DNA of 64,000 nt from positions 1-64,000 of the forward strand of contig NZ_FMWG01000009.1 of assembly GCF_900102795.1 (NCBI RefSeq). The letters run 5' to 3'. Source of the DNA: Epibacterium ulvae. GTDB lineage: Bacteria; Pseudomonadota; Alphaproteobacteria; Rhodobacterales; Rhodobacteraceae. Positions 1 to 8,632 of the stretch are shown here, one piece after another (position 1 is the stretch's first letter; every line of letters starts with the position of its first letter). The position numbers and the translations under genes are program-made. The notes under the pieces are model-generated. The model was not told where the DNA came from, did no database searches, and worked only from the letters and a program-made list of their open reading frames with translations.

Positions 1-59
1 GCAAGCCGCATTCTTCGGGAGAGAAGATGGGGCGCGTCTTGGATGGTTTGTTGGGTGGT

Positions 60-422
60 TAAGACAGTATTGCTCTGAGCTTTGCGGTCGTGAGGGCGTT
101 TCCTACAAATGCTGAAAAGACTTCATGGAAGCTGACAAGCGGCGTTTATACAGATCACGGTAGTCAGTGTTGTTCTCGTAACTATCAGAAGCTTCTGCGC
201 GAGCATTGCTTCCGGGTATCGACGAGTGGAGCAAGGGATTGCTACAGTAACAACGCGATGGAAACGTGCTTCAAAACCATCAAGGTTGAGCTGCTGGGGC
301 AACGGTTCTGGCGAATGCGCCGCGGCGCCGAAATAGCCATCTTCGAATGCGTCAATGGTTCTGAAACCCATGATGTAGACCAAGGTTGGAAGAGGCCCTT
401 GGCGTTCGAAAGAGTCGCGTGA
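60..422 (+). pseudogene. IS3-family transposase (orfB) C-terminal remnant
   Basis: The readable frame (from about position 90) carries the DDE-integrase tail of IS3-type OrfB: a DHGSQCCS stretch corresponding to the usual DRGSQYCS, then YQKLLREH, a CYSNNAMETCFKTIKVELL stretch matching the family's CYDNxxxETFFKTIKxEL, and a terminal GWKRPLAFERVA. The catalytic domain front, including the first Asp, is absent, and the NPRRRHSxLG segment before GWK is lost or scrambled, so it cannot be functional. No orfA or terminal inverted repeat is visible beside it. It is the 3' end of an old insertion whose left part lies outside the window or is deleted. Confidence 0.8.
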
Positions 423-447
423 GCAACCGAAGTCTTCCAAAAATCAC

Positions 448-582
448 ATCATTCACTGCCAGCTCTACATTCGGGATATGCAGTACTTCGAAGCGATCAA
501 TAGCATATACGATGACTGGATTGCCTCCAATTCGGTTCCGTCACGGGCGTGTATTGTAGCACAATTGCCCAAGGCGACATAA
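448..582 (+). pseudogene. RidA/YjgF-family C-terminal fragment
   Basis: Plus-strand codons 448-579 read about 44 residues resembling the second half of RidA-type deaminases: a core strand (HCQLYIRDM), the YFEAINSIYDDWI helix, and the PSRACIVAQLPK stretch corresponding to the family's PARxxVxVxxLPK with its substrate-binding Arg. There is no start or first half, and the frame stops at 580 just before the conserved VEIE end. It lies between the transposase remnant and the broken nitroreductase on the other strand, so it was probably brought next to that gene by rearrangement. An intact RidA gene exists at 57302-57760. The match is by eye and needs a profile search. Confidence 0.55.
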
Positions 583-1040
583 ACCTGCCGCGCATTCCAA
601 TTGTCTAATGCTGCAGCTTCTTTTCTTTTGACGCTCTGTATCACCATGTCTCGCAAGGGTTGGATCGTCTCAGAGGGCAAGTTACGTTCAGCTTGCAGCA
701 TATCAACATGGTGAGATACATCTTCTGCCGATGTCAGCGTTCGACGAGCGAGAACAACGAACAACGCACAGTCTTCAATTTTAGGTTTATTCGCCGGAAC
801 CAGAGCTCCAAGAGATCTTCGAATGCCCGGATCGTCAACAACAACAAATTTCCATGGCTGTAATCCATAGGATGAAGGCGCGAGGCGCAACGTTGCCAAA
901 AGAGCGTCGCGGTCCTGTTGGGCAAGAGTTCGAGTGCCATCAAACGCCTTTGTCGCGTATCTCCATTTCATTCCATTGACGACTGTATCTGCACTTATTT
1001 TTGCTATGCTTTCAAAACTTTCTTCTTTCTCATATTCCAT
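465..1040 (-). pseudogene. NAD(P)H nitroreductase, truncated at the C-terminus
   Basis: The protein begins like NfsB/FRase I-type nitroreductases: MKWRYATKAFDGTRTL, RLAPSSYGLQPWKFVVV (FMN-binding region), then NARQVYVALGN. After YVALGN the sequence loses family resemblance, exactly where the opposite strand becomes a RidA-like tail. About 45 family-typical C-terminal residues, including the second FMN-phosphate loop, are missing. The chosen start (MEYEKEE) is one of several in-frame ATGs, and a start at MKWRYA is also possible. I regard it as a 3'-truncated gene. Function, if any, would be flavin-dependent reduction of nitro or quinone compounds, but loss of the end makes activity unlikely. 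Confidence 0.7.
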
Positions 1041-1199
1041 GCTCTGGCCGTGCGCACAGTGATCGGTATCAGGCCGCTTGAAGTGCACAGAAGAGACTTC
1101 TCCTTAGCGACCCAGATATGCGAGGGCGCTTGAACATCGGAAAACACTCAAGAAAAAGCTCTGCTGCGTTGTAGTGTAAGGCCTCTTCGAAAACAGAGA

Positions 1200-2108
1200 T
1201 CAAAGAGGTTGAAAACGAAAGCCAGAACCATCGCGCTCTACGCGGCCTAAACCTGGCTTTGTGACATGCGCCGCACCCATGATCAGCCCATCGGTGGCAA
1301 TCATATCTAGCATAGACACCCGCGTCGCCACAGCCTGCTCTCCATCAACGTCCAGCGCCCATCCGTAGTTGGGATTGGCGAAATGAACATCTTCGTGAAC
1401 CGTCAGATCCCCGACCACGACAAACTGTTCACGACCACCGTCAAGGACAATGGCTGTATGACCAGGAGTGTGACCCGGTGCAGGCAGGACACTCACGCCA
1501 TCGCCTAGATCAGCCGCCCCACCATGTAGGGATACGTTGTTTTTGATCACATTCGATAGGGATTGAACATTCGCCACCATCGGCCGCATTCCTTCTGGTG
1601 CCGTCTCCGCAAAGCCCGCGGCATTCCAAAAGTTCCATTCAGTGGCCGCAATGTGAATGCGGGCGTTTGGAAATGCGATACGATCACCGATAGCCAAACC
1701 ACCAATGTGATCTGGATGCATGTGCGTAATCACAATATCAGTTACCTCTTCGGCCGAAATACCCGTTGAGGAGAGATCCTCCGGCAGTTTGCTCGCCGTT
1801 GGGAAGGCATGAGTGATAAAGTCGCTGGTGCCTGCACCTGCATCAAACAAAAAGGTGCGGCTTTCAGCTCGATATGCATAGGTGTTTGCGGCAATACGTG
1901 CAGGATCTCCGATCTGCGCCTGCAGGCTTTTAGGCGCGCCCAGAAACAAGCTGGCGGGCATATCAAAGTAACCGTCGGAGAGAGCGAAAAGTTGCTTTTG
2001 ACCAATTGTTATACTCTTGGAAGCAATCGCCGGTGACGACAAAGCAAGCGCCGTCCCAGCCAGTGATGTCCCAAGAAAATGGCGTCTGTTCATTTGTGGC
2101 ATCATCAT
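1200..2108 (-). CDS. Exported metallo-beta-lactamase-fold hydrolase
   Basis: A 302-residue MBL-fold protein. The N-terminus has a twin-arginine-like signal (NRRHFLG, hydrophobic stretch, SPAIAS), so it is probably exported folded to the periplasm. The zinc motif HMHPDH lies at residues 129-134, followed by PAPGHTPGHTAIV and VVGDLTVHED, giving the metal ligands of the lactonase/glyoxalase-II-like subgroup. The substrate cannot be read from sequence; lactones or other esters are possible. An AGAGGG stretch about 10 bases before the first of three ATGs supports this start, though the ATG at 2093 would keep the same signal. It is divergent from a LysR regulator 150 bp away, which probably controls it. 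Confidence 0.85.
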   Translation of the reverse strand: MMMPQMNRRHFLGTSLAGTALALSSPAIASKSITIGQKQLFALSDGYFDMPASLFLGAPKSLQAQIGDPARIAANTYAYRAESRTFLFDAGAGTSDFITHAFPTASKLPEDLSSTGISAEEVTDIVITHMHPDHIGGLAIGDRIAFPNARIHIAATEWNFWNAAGFAETAPEGMRPMVANVQSLSNVIKNNVSLHGGAADLGDGVSVLPAPGHTPGHTAIVLDGGREQFVVVGDLTVHEDVHFANPNYGWALDVDGEQAVATRVSMLDMIATDGLIMGAAHVTKPGLGRVERDGSGFRFQPL

Positions 2109-2261
2109 TTTGAATGTTCCCTCTCAGAGAGCGTTTACAGCTAAAGTTTCTAGGTTTTGGTTGGCTGGATGTACTTGCCGTCCACTGCTACGTCGAAATG
2201 TTGCTCATAAGATCATTGGCGGGTAGTCTTCCAAAGGGTCTAACCATTATTCGAAATATGA

Positions 2262-3143
2262 ATGTCTGATAACTTCTCTACACTTCGTTTGTTTTCGCGG
2301 GTCGCGCGCACCGGCAACTTTACCGCTGCAGGAAAGGAAACCGGCAAATCTCAGCCATCAGTCTCCCGGATCATATCCAACCTTGAGAAAGACCTCGGAG
2401 TCCAGCTATTCGTGCGCTCCACTCACGCCGTTCGGCTAACCGAGGCTGGTGAAGAATATCTCACGCGTATCGAGCCGATTCTCTCCGACATTGAAGAAGC
2501 TAATCATTTTGTGCGCGGCACCGGCGAATTGCGCGGTCGTCTAAGAGTCGGGGCCTCTGCAAGTTTCGCGCAACGCGAAATCATACCGACCCTGCCACCA
2601 TTTCTGGAGCGCCACCCGAAACTCAAGGTGGATCTTATTCTAACAGATTCGATGCAGGACCTGATCGATGAAGCCATTGATGTCGCCATCCGATTTGGAC
2701 CTCTTGAGGACTCAACAATGGTCGCTCGCAAGCTGGGCACAACACCTAGGCTGGTTGTAGCAGCGCCGTCTTACCTAGAAAAAGCGGGTATCCCAAAGCA
2801 ACCCACTGATTTGGTAGATTTCCAGGTTATCCTGGGCCCGTCAAGCATTGGAAAGGCAGGCTGGAGCTTTGAAAAGGACGGAAAGGTCCAATCCATTCGC
2901 GTCGAAAGCCAGTTGATGATTTCCGTCAATGAAAGCACAACGACTGCGGCCATCGCCGGTTTGGGTGTTGTCAGCACGGCTTATTGGAGCTGCAGAAAGG
3001 AGCTGGAAGCAGGAACACTCGTGCAATTGCTACCGGATTGGACAATAGGTACTGTTGATGTGCACGCCTTACTTGCGGGAGGACGCAATACCAAACCTTC
3101 AGCCCGCGCCTTCACCAAACATTTGCAAGAAGCCTTGGCTTAA
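2262..3143 (+). CDS. LysR-family transcriptional regulator
   Basis: A 293-residue LTTR. The N-terminal winged helix-turn-helix (residues about 5-60) reads LRLFSRVARTGNFTAAGKE followed by QPSVSRIISNLEKDLGVQLF, then the VRLTEAGEEYL wing. The rest is the periplasmic-binding-like effector domain with the typical LRGRLRVGAS entry. It closely resembles the CrgA-type subgroup in its domain entry (DVAIRFG). It faces the exported MBL-fold hydrolase across 153 bp, the classic arrangement in which an LTTR regulates the divergent gene in response to that enzyme's substrate or product. The effector is unknown. Confidence 0.9.
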   Translation: MSDNFSTLRLFSRVARTGNFTAAGKETGKSQPSVSRIISNLEKDLGVQLFVRSTHAVRLTEAGEEYLTRIEPILSDIEEANHFVRGTGELRGRLRVGASASFAQREIIPTLPPFLERHPKLKVDLILTDSMQDLIDEAIDVAIRFGPLEDSTMVARKLGTTPRLVVAAPSYLEKAGIPKQPTDLVDFQVILGPSSIGKAGWSFEKDGKVQSIRVESQLMISVNESTTTAAIAGLGVVSTAYWSCRKELEAGTLVQLLPDWTIGTVDVHALLAGGRNTKPSARAFTKHLQEALA

Positions 3144-3543
3144 ACCCGAAAAGGGAATGCAGTGTCTCTTCCCCGGGCTGTCCTGTTTAAAGCCACCAAC
3201 TGGCTGATCTAAAAAGCCCCAAAGCAGCCAACCACGTCATGTTCCTTACAGGTCGCATGTTCGCGGCAACGGTTTTCTAGGGATGCGATGCTGTCTCCTT
3301 CACGAACCCGCTTACGCAGAATACGTACGCCACGTTCGTTCTTTCAGGTTAACACTCGCCTGATATTCAACCCAAGACGCACCACCGCAGGCACATCAGC
3401 AAAGATGGATAGGATCGTCTGGAAATGGATAAGCACGCGCAACCAAAATAGATGTAACAAAGCCCGTCAGACCCTGAAGATGTAAAGAAAACACTGGATG
3501 TATTGGAAAATTCACCTTTCACCAAACAAAACCAAAAAACTTT
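3144..3543. other. Non-coding stretch between lysR and the recombinase remnant
   Basis: About 400 bp with no convincing gene. Short open frames exist but have no ribosome binding site or family resemblance. No repeat or strong hairpin was noticed. It is probably leftover island DNA. Confidence 0.5.
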
Positions 3544-4155
3544 TCAAAAGTCTCTGGACACTCTCCTCCAGTCAGCATAGAAGGCCCTCACCCAAGGCAA
3601 ACAGCCTTCCCGATGCCCGGGTAGCTCAGGGGTAGAGCAGTGGATTGAAAATCCTCGTGTCGGTGGTTCGATTCCGCCCCCGGGCACCATTACAGAATTA
3701 ACCTGTAGAAATTTCATGTAGAGCATCGAATAGAAACGAAAAATAAGCGGTTCTAGCCCCCTTTTTTTCTCGTGTACTTGATGGGGCCGGTGAAGGCCAG
3801 TTTCAGCACCAAACGGCGGGCTTGTACTGTGCCGCCATCCCATAGTTTCCAAGGGTTTGAGAGGAAATTCAGGGCTGGTTCTAGTTTTTCTTCGATGCTC
3901 CCTTTGGGCTCGGCCTGCTTTGCCAGTGTTTCGACCAAAAGCGCTTTCTGACGTTCAAGCGTTTCAGCCTTTGATTCATAGTGGCGAATGATGGTGTCGT
4001 TGGAGACCGACATGATCCGGTCGAGAACGCTTTCGATTTCTACTTCGAGACGTTTGATGTCGCGCTTTCCAGAAGTAACGATCTCTTTGGCTTGGGCGCG
4101 ACGGGCCTCCCAGACGTGCTGGAACATGGCTTTGGCGAGGCTCATGAGGCCCTGT
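3544..4155 (-). pseudogene. Serine site-specific recombinase, C-terminal part, frameshifted, running antisense through tRNA-Phe
   Basis: The minus strand encodes the C-terminal region of a large serine recombinase: a coiled-coil segment (EARRAQAKEIV...LDRIMSVSNDTIIRHYESKAETLERQKALL) and the FLSNPWKLWDGG...LVLKLAF stretch typical of resolvase/invertase-type proteins with a C-terminal extension. The catalytic Ser domain and most of the recombinase domain are missing. At an A7G5 run (about 3765-3777) the frame stops soon after IKYTRKKGG. One frame over it continues through GLEPLIF and then GGGIEPPTRGFSIHCSTPELP, which is the antisense translation of the tRNA-Phe gene, ending at 3544. The upstream edge joins an IS3 left end. 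It is a dead integration module. Confidence 0.75.
3615..3689 (+). tRNA. tRNA-Phe (GAA)
   Basis: A complete cloverleaf is visible: acceptor GCCCGGG paired with CCCGGGC, D-arm GCTC/GAGC, anticodon loop TTGAAAA giving anticodon GAA, T-arm GGTGG-TTCGATT-CCGCC, discriminator A, and an encoded CCA end. The anticodon stem has one T-T mismatch at its second pair. The gene is on the plus strand and is overlapped on the minus strand by the reading frame of a serine-recombinase tail, suggesting it served as an integration target. Confidence 0.95.
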
Positions 4156-4274
4156 GGCCTTAAACTCTGGATGATGTTGCTTCCGTTTCGACATCTTCGA
4201 TCTCCTTCGTTGTGAAGATCAGCAGACAACAAATCGTAGCTTACGTCAGTGTCCGGTTTTCCGGGGGTAGCTCA
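4156..4274 (-). mobile_element. Left end of an IS3-family element with the first codons of orfA
   Basis: On the minus strand, starting at 4274, the sequence TGAGCTACCCCCGGAAAACC looks like an IS3-type terminal repeat (TG start). It is followed about 60 bases later by a good ribosome binding site (AAGGAGATCGAAG) and the first 13 codons of an orfA, MSKRKQHHPEFKA, a common IS3-family OrfA start. The frame then breaks at about 4156 into serine-recombinase sequence, so only about 120 bp of the IS survives. The opposite end was not found here; the transposase remnant at 60-422 is in the opposite orientation and is not obviously the other half. Confidence 0.65.
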
Positions 4275-4507
4275 ATCTGGCAATCGTATTGATTAACGAG
4301 AGCCTGCCAGACCATCGGTTCAAGGTTTTTGTTGTGCAGATTGAATTTTCACTGATTTACGCGATACGAATTCATTCGTTTTATGGATAACAGTAACGCA
4401 ATTATGCCGTCTACATGGCAAATTTCAAATGATTTAAATTACAAGCAGGCGGCATGAAAACAGCCTACAGCCAGCCGAAAAACACAACTTGAGAAATGGA
4501 AAACGAT

Positions 4508-5170
4508 ATGACCCTACAGGACCAACTTGACGGCTTTAAAGCTCAATTCAAAAAAATGGCCCCCGAAGGCGCTTTTGAAACGTTTGCTCGTTCGACCCAA
4601 GAACTAATCGACAGCGGACAGGCTGAACGTGCTCTGAAAGCAGGTGATACCGTGCCGGACTTCGTACTGACAGATTCGGATCGCAACGAGGTTGCTCTGA
4701 AAGATCTGCTTGCCAAAGGCCCTGTCATTATGACCTTCTATCGCGGCGTCTGGTGCCCGTATTGCAACATCGAGCTGAAAGCACTTGAAGCAGTTGCGGA
4801 CGACATCCGGGCGCGTGGTGCCACACTGGTTGCTATCTCAATGCAAGGCGCGGCAGACAGTGAGAAATCTCAGAAGGATAATGAGCTTAGCTTCCCAATC
4901 CTGACGGACAAAAACGGCGAGCTGGCGAATAAGCTCGGCATTCGCTGGGCGCTGCAAGATTACGTTGTTCCGTTTCATGATGGCTTTGGCGTGCACCTAC
5001 CAGCCATTCATGGTGATGGAGAATGGAATCTACCGATGCCCGCACGCTACATCGTCGATACGAATGGCAATATTGCGTATGCCGAAGTGAACCCTGACTA
5101 CACGCGCCGTCCTGAACCTGCGGATCTGTTCCCTGTTCTCGACAGTCTGACGGCGACTGCGACTGCTTAG
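4508..5170 (+). CDS. Peroxiredoxin-like AhpC/TSA family protein (CPYC)
   Basis: A 220-residue cytoplasmic thioredoxin-fold protein. A helical N-terminal part (about 45 residues) precedes the AhpC/TSA domain, where the active site reads FYRGVWCPYC (Cys83 and Cys86), resembling peroxiredoxin-like redoxins rather than the TxxC site of AhpC. Later segments LVAISMQ, LSFPILTDKNGELANKLGI and PARYIVDTNGNIAYAEVNPDYTRRPEP fit the family. It probably reduces peroxides or disulfides. The start at 4508 is preferred over the ATG at 4496 because GGAAAA lies 4 bases upstream of it. It is followed 119 bp later by a second, membrane-anchored redoxin, suggesting a shared oxidative-stress role. Confidence 0.85.
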   Translation: MTLQDQLDGFKAQFKKMAPEGAFETFARSTQELIDSGQAERALKAGDTVPDFVLTDSDRNEVALKDLLAKGPVIMTFYRGVWCPYCNIELKALEAVADDIRARGATLVAISMQGAADSEKSQKDNELSFPILTDKNGELANKLGIRWALQDYVVPFHDGFGVHLPAIHGDGEWNLPMPARYIVDTNGNIAYAEVNPDYTRRPEPADLFPVLDSLTATATA

Positions 5171-5289
5171 TTGGGTTGCGCGCCTCGCAACGTGGGGCGC
5201 GCACATTAACCAATCCCAAAATACCTGCGTGAACACTGGCGAACGGGCCTAGGCAGGTAATTCAATTCGACCTTGAAAGGACCGATAAG

Positions 5290-6168
5290 ATGAAGGGTAA
5301 ACTCATCCTCCCGTATATCATGTCGAACATGTTGTCAGGCGTCGGCTCGGCCGTCATGTTCTATCTGTCAGGCTTTGACCCGATCTGGATCGGGGCGTTC
5401 TTTGCGACGTTCACCATGCCGTTTTTCCTGATGGTCTTGGCCGGTGCTCTGGGAATTTCCCGTACTTCCAAGAATCTTCCTGTCATCCAGCTCATCAACT
5501 TGGCCGCTGTGGTGTGGGCGGTCTACCAAATAAATGCACGCGGCGGCTTCACGGTTACCAGCGAGTACGTGGCCATCGGGGTGGCGTTGTACGGTGCTAT
5601 CACCATTCAATGGTACATTCGCGTTTTCTCGAATTATGGCCGCGAGCCAAGCGCCGCGATCGAGAATGGTAAGGGCCTGCCGGAACTGTCGCTGCAACGT
5701 CTGGACGGGACGAACACGACGTCAGCGTCTTTCGCAGGCGAAAAGACACTACTCGTGTTTTTCCGCGCAAACTGGTGCCCATTCTGCATGAACCAGCTGA
5801 AAGAGGTGAAGGAAAAGGCGGATCAATTGGCCAAAGCTGGGGTGAAAGTTAAGTTCATCTCTAATCAGGGCGTTAAGAATTCCACCAAACTTGCCAAGGA
5901 TCTAGATCTGCCTGCGCATTTTGAGATCCTCCAGGACAACAATCTGGCCGCAGCCAAAGCTCTGGGGATCGACGATATCGGTGGTGCACCGTCGGGTATG
6001 CCGGGTTATCCCGTCGATACGGTCAAAGCAACTGTCATCGGTCTTGATGAAGAAGGCAAAGTTATCTTTGGCGATGAGACTGACAATTACCGTATGCGTC
6101 CTCATCCCGAGACCTTCCTGCATGTCTTTGAACCGCATGGTAGCGTTCGCGCCTTCTCAGCTGCGTAG
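5290..6168 (+). CDS. Membrane-anchored redoxin/peroxiredoxin-like protein (CPFC)
   Basis: A 292-residue protein in two parts. Residues 1-112 contain about four hydrophobic segments (starting at residues 6, 32, 63 and 93), which should anchor it in the inner membrane. Residues 125-292 form an AhpC/TSA redoxin domain with LVFFRANWCPFC (Cys163 and Cys166), FISNQGVKNSTKLAKDLDL and a VIGLDEEGKVIFGDETDNYRMRPHPETFL end. A ribosome binding site (GAAAGGA) precedes the ATG. The side of the membrane on which the domain sits is not certain. Its gene follows a soluble CPYC redoxin, so the two may form a relay or handle peroxide at different locations. Confidence 0.8.
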   Translation: MKGKLILPYIMSNMLSGVGSAVMFYLSGFDPIWIGAFFATFTMPFFLMVLAGALGISRTSKNLPVIQLINLAAVVWAVYQINARGGFTVTSEYVAIGVALYGAITIQWYIRVFSNYGREPSAAIENGKGLPELSLQRLDGTNTTSASFAGEKTLLVFFRANWCPFCMNQLKEVKEKADQLAKAGVKVKFISNQGVKNSTKLAKDLDLPAHFEILQDNNLAAAKALGIDDIGGAPSGMPGYPVDTVKATVIGLDEEGKVIFGDETDNYRMRPHPETFLHVFEPHGSVRAFSAA

Positions 6169-6601
6169 TATTGTTGAACATCAAGAACCAGTACCGCGCT
6201 TCCCGGCGCGGTACTTTAATTCTTCTGAAGGTATGCGTTTGGGAAAATACGTATGCTAAGTGATCAGACTTATCTTGGGTTTGTTTCGGTCTCTTGTAAG
6301 CGCTGATTGCCATGAAAATGACGAGATATGGTAGCGACGCACATTCTACTAGTATCAGCTTTGAAGTTCAGGAATTTGAAGCAGAAAACAGCGAAAGAGG
6401 CAAGATGACAGGGGCTCGCACTGAAGCCTGGTCCTCAATAACCTGCGGCTAAACTCACGCGATACTTGCAATAGCGAGGTGTGAGGGGACAGTTTGGATA
6501 ATATTGTCATTCAGACGTAAGTATATTGATTGATCCGCTCCCAATCGCTGTCGCGGGATTCGAATTCTATGCATCTAAACAGTATCACGCCGGATTCGCC
6601 C
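6169..6601. other. Non-coding stretch upstream of infA
   Basis: About 430 bp without a supportable gene. Short frames on both strands lack ribosome binding sites or recognisable domains. A weak inverted repeat (GACA...TGTC) near 6490-6512 is the only structure noticed. Confidence 0.45.
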
Positions 6602-6630
6602 TTGAAAAAAGGGTCAAAACCCCCCATTTA
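6602..6630 (+). promoter_or_regulatory. Candidate sigma-70-type promoter for infA
   Basis: TTGAAA (6602-6607) and CATTTA (6625-6630) are separated by 17 bases, the ideal spacing, and lie about 48 bp upstream of the infA start codon. This is a visual match only. Confidence 0.4.
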
Positions 6631-6677
6631 AGCGCACAGCTCGCAGTAGGTTGCGAGCGTTACACATAGGAGAGACC

Positions 6678-6896
6678 ATGGCCAAGGAAGATACGCTCGA
6701 ATTTCCCGGTGTCGTGAAGGAACTTCTGCCAAATGCGACGTTTCGGGTCGAGCTGGAAAACGGCCATGAGATCATCGCACATACGGCAGGTAAGATGCGC
6801 AAAAACCGCATCCGTGTTCTGGCTGGCGACAAAGTGCAGGTTGAGATGACCCCATATGACCTGACCAAAGGCCGGATTAACTACCGCTTTAAATAA
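6678..6896 (+). CDS. infA: Translation initiation factor IF-1
   Basis: A 72-residue S1/OB-fold protein, exactly the usual length. It starts [11 protein letters not shown] and includes [51 protein letters not shown], an almost canonical IF-1. It binds the 30S A site and helps position initiator tRNA. The start at 6678 has an AGGAGA ribosome binding site 7 bases upstream; a start further upstream would add nine residues not found in the family. It is followed by a strong intrinsic terminator and then maf, the common Rhodobacterales order. Confidence 0.97.
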   Translation: MAKEDTLEFPGVVKELLPNATFRVELENGHEIIAHTAGKMRKNRIRVLAGDKVQVEMTPYDLTKGRINYRFK

Positions 6897-6917
6897 GTGA
6901 AGGTTGATCTGTAGTTC

Positions 6918-6946
6918 AAAGCCCGGCTTTTGCCGGGCTTTTGTTT
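6918..6946 (+). terminator. Intrinsic terminator after infA
   Basis: AAAGCCCGGC-TTTT-GCCGGGCTTTTGTTTT forms a perfect GC-rich hairpin with a T-rich tail, 21 bases after the infA stop codon. Confidence 0.9.
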
Positions 6947-7031
6947 TGCTCATCACAAAAGATTAAAGATGCTCTTTCGCCACGTGCATGAACCTCGTAT
7001 GACCTCAGTATAGCAGGCTAAGGAACCAGAT

Positions 7032-7613
7032 ATGGCATTCATTCTTGGATCAGGCAGTCCCCGCCGATTGGATCTGTTGGCACAGCTTGGTATTGTGCCT
7101 GCAGACGTCAGGCCGCCGGATATCGATGAAACGCCGCTCAGGAATGAACTGCCTCGTCCCTATTGTATGCGCGTGACCCGCGCCAAAGTAGAAGCTGTTC
7201 CAGCCCAAGATGATGACACCGTGCTTTGCGCCGATACCACAGTTGCGTTGGGGCGTAGGATCCTTGGTAAACCCCGTGATGCCGGGCAGGCTGCCGAATA
7301 CTTGCTTGCCCTGTCTGGACGTCGTCATCAGGTCATTACTGCTGTCGCTATTCGTCGCGGTGCACATGTCTGGACCAAAGACGTCGTCAGCCAGGTCAAA
7401 ATGAAACGCTTGTCAGATGAAGAATTAAACTCTTATCTCGCAACAAATGACTGGCAGGGCAAAGCTGGCGCCTATGCAATCCAAGGCCCAGCAGGAGCAT
7501 TTATACCTTGGATCAGCGGATCCTTTACGGGCATCGTTGGCCTTCCACTGGCCGAAACAGCAAACCTCCTAAAAGCCGCTGGCTATCCGATCATGAAAGA
7601 AGAGACCGTATGA
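7032..7613 (+). CDS. maf: Maf-family nucleotide pyrophosphatase
   Basis: A 193-residue Maf protein. Family motifs are in order: [14 protein letters not shown] at the N-terminus, [17 protein letters not shown] with the catalytic Asp, [33 protein letters not shown] and [14 protein letters not shown]. Maf proteins hydrolyse non-canonical or canonical nucleoside triphosphates to monophosphates; the AYAIQG and GLPLAET forms point to the dTTP/UTP-type subgroup. Its stop codon overlaps the next gene's start (ATGA), indicating translational coupling with the RNase G gene. Confidence 0.95.
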   Translation: MAFILGSGSPRRLDLLAQLGIVPADVRPPDIDETPLRNELPRPYCMRVTRAKVEAVPAQDDDTVLCADTTVALGRRILGKPRDAGQAAEYLLALSGRRHQVITAVAIRRGAHVWTKDVVSQVKMKRLSDEELNSYLATNDWQGKAGAYAIQGPAGAFIPWISGSFTGIVGLPLAETANLLKAAGYPIMKEETV

Positions 7614-8632
7614 AGGGCCGTAGCATCATATTAGATCACCTTAATGACCGCGAAGCTGCGGCTCTTTTGGTAGATGGTAAGCTTGAAGATTTTTTGATCG
7701 ATAGTGATGCCCCACGCCCTGGCACAGTTTACCGCGCTCGGTCAGAGCGCCCGGTAAAAGGACAAGGTGGTATGTTTTTGACCACGTCGGACGGACCTGC
7801 CTTTTTACGGCAAGTCAAAGGTCTGGCGCCCGGTCAGCAGCTGCTCGTGCAGGTGACGGGCTTTGCAGAGCCAGGAAAAGCGATTCCTGTTACGCAAAAG
7901 CTTCTGTTCAAAAGCCGGTATGCAATCGTGACGCCTGATGCGCCCGGGTTAAATATTTCGCGTAGCATTCGCGATGAAGATGAACGTGATCGTCTCTTGG
8001 AAATCGCCAATGAAATCATGGGTGAACTTGAATATGGGCTGATTTTGCGTTCTGCCTGTGTTGGAGCGGAAACCGATGATATCGCTGAGGATGTTGAAGC
8101 CATGCTCGGTGTCGCAAATCAGGTGCTCAATGACCATGGCACGGAACTAGAAGTTCTCGCCGAAGGTGATGGCCCCCATCTTTTGGCGTGGCGGGATTGG
8201 GTTGAACCAGCAGATATCGAAAGCGAAGCTGGTGGTTTTGAACGCTTGGGTGTGCTTGATGCCTTAGATGTGGCCGCAGGAATTAAAGAGCCTTTGGGCA
8301 GTGGCGCTTATCTATATATTGAACCCACACGCGCCTTGGTCGCTGTTGATGTTAACACGGGTTCAGATACATCTATGGCTGCCGGAGTGAAGGCGAATAT
8401 GGCTTGCGCAAAAGCGCTTCCGCGCGCACTCCGCGTCCGTGGGCTTGGCGGACAGATTGTTCTTGATCTTGCTCCGATGCCTAAAAAGGACCGACGCGCC
8501 TTTGAAACCAGTCTGCGGGCGGCATTTCGTGCGGATAGTGAAGAGACTGTTCTGGTTGGATGGACAAATCTTGGCCACTTTGAATTGCAACGAAAACGCG
8601 GTCGTGTTGAACTGCGTGATGTTTTACGCTGA
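7610..8632 (+). CDS. Ribonuclease E/G family protein
   Basis: A 340-residue short RNase E/G relative. It contains [27 protein letters not shown], corresponding to the RNase E/G stretch around the Mg-binding Asp (RGxGGxIxxDF), and the preceding [11 protein letters not shown] Mg-binding Asp region. The large C-terminal scaffold of RNase E is absent, and the Zn-link cysteines are not evident, so it is compact even for an RNase G. It probably acts in rRNA or mRNA 5'-end processing. It begins inside the maf stop codon (ATGA). The yacG gene often found immediately after it in related genomes appears decayed here. Confidence 0.9.
   Translation: MKGRSIILDHLNDREAAALLVDGKLEDFLIDSDAPRPGTVYRARSERPVKGQGGMFLTTSDGPAFLRQVKGLAPGQQLLVQVTGFAEPGKAIPVTQKLLFKSRYAIVTPDAPGLNISRSIRDEDERDRLLEIANEIMGELEYGLILRSACVGAETDDIAEDVEAMLGVANQVLNDHGTELEVLAEGDGPHLLAWRDWVEPADIESEAGGFERLGVLDALDVAAGIKEPLGSGAYLYIEPTRALVAVDVNTGSDTSMAAGVKANMACAKALPRALRVRGLGGQIVLDLAPMPKKDRRAFETSLRAAFRADSEETVLVGWTNLGHFELQRKRGRVELRDVLR

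Noticed and set aside
3288-3485. 65-residue frame before tRNA-Phe
   Set aside because: No ribosome binding site, no domain and unusual composition; treated as island debris.
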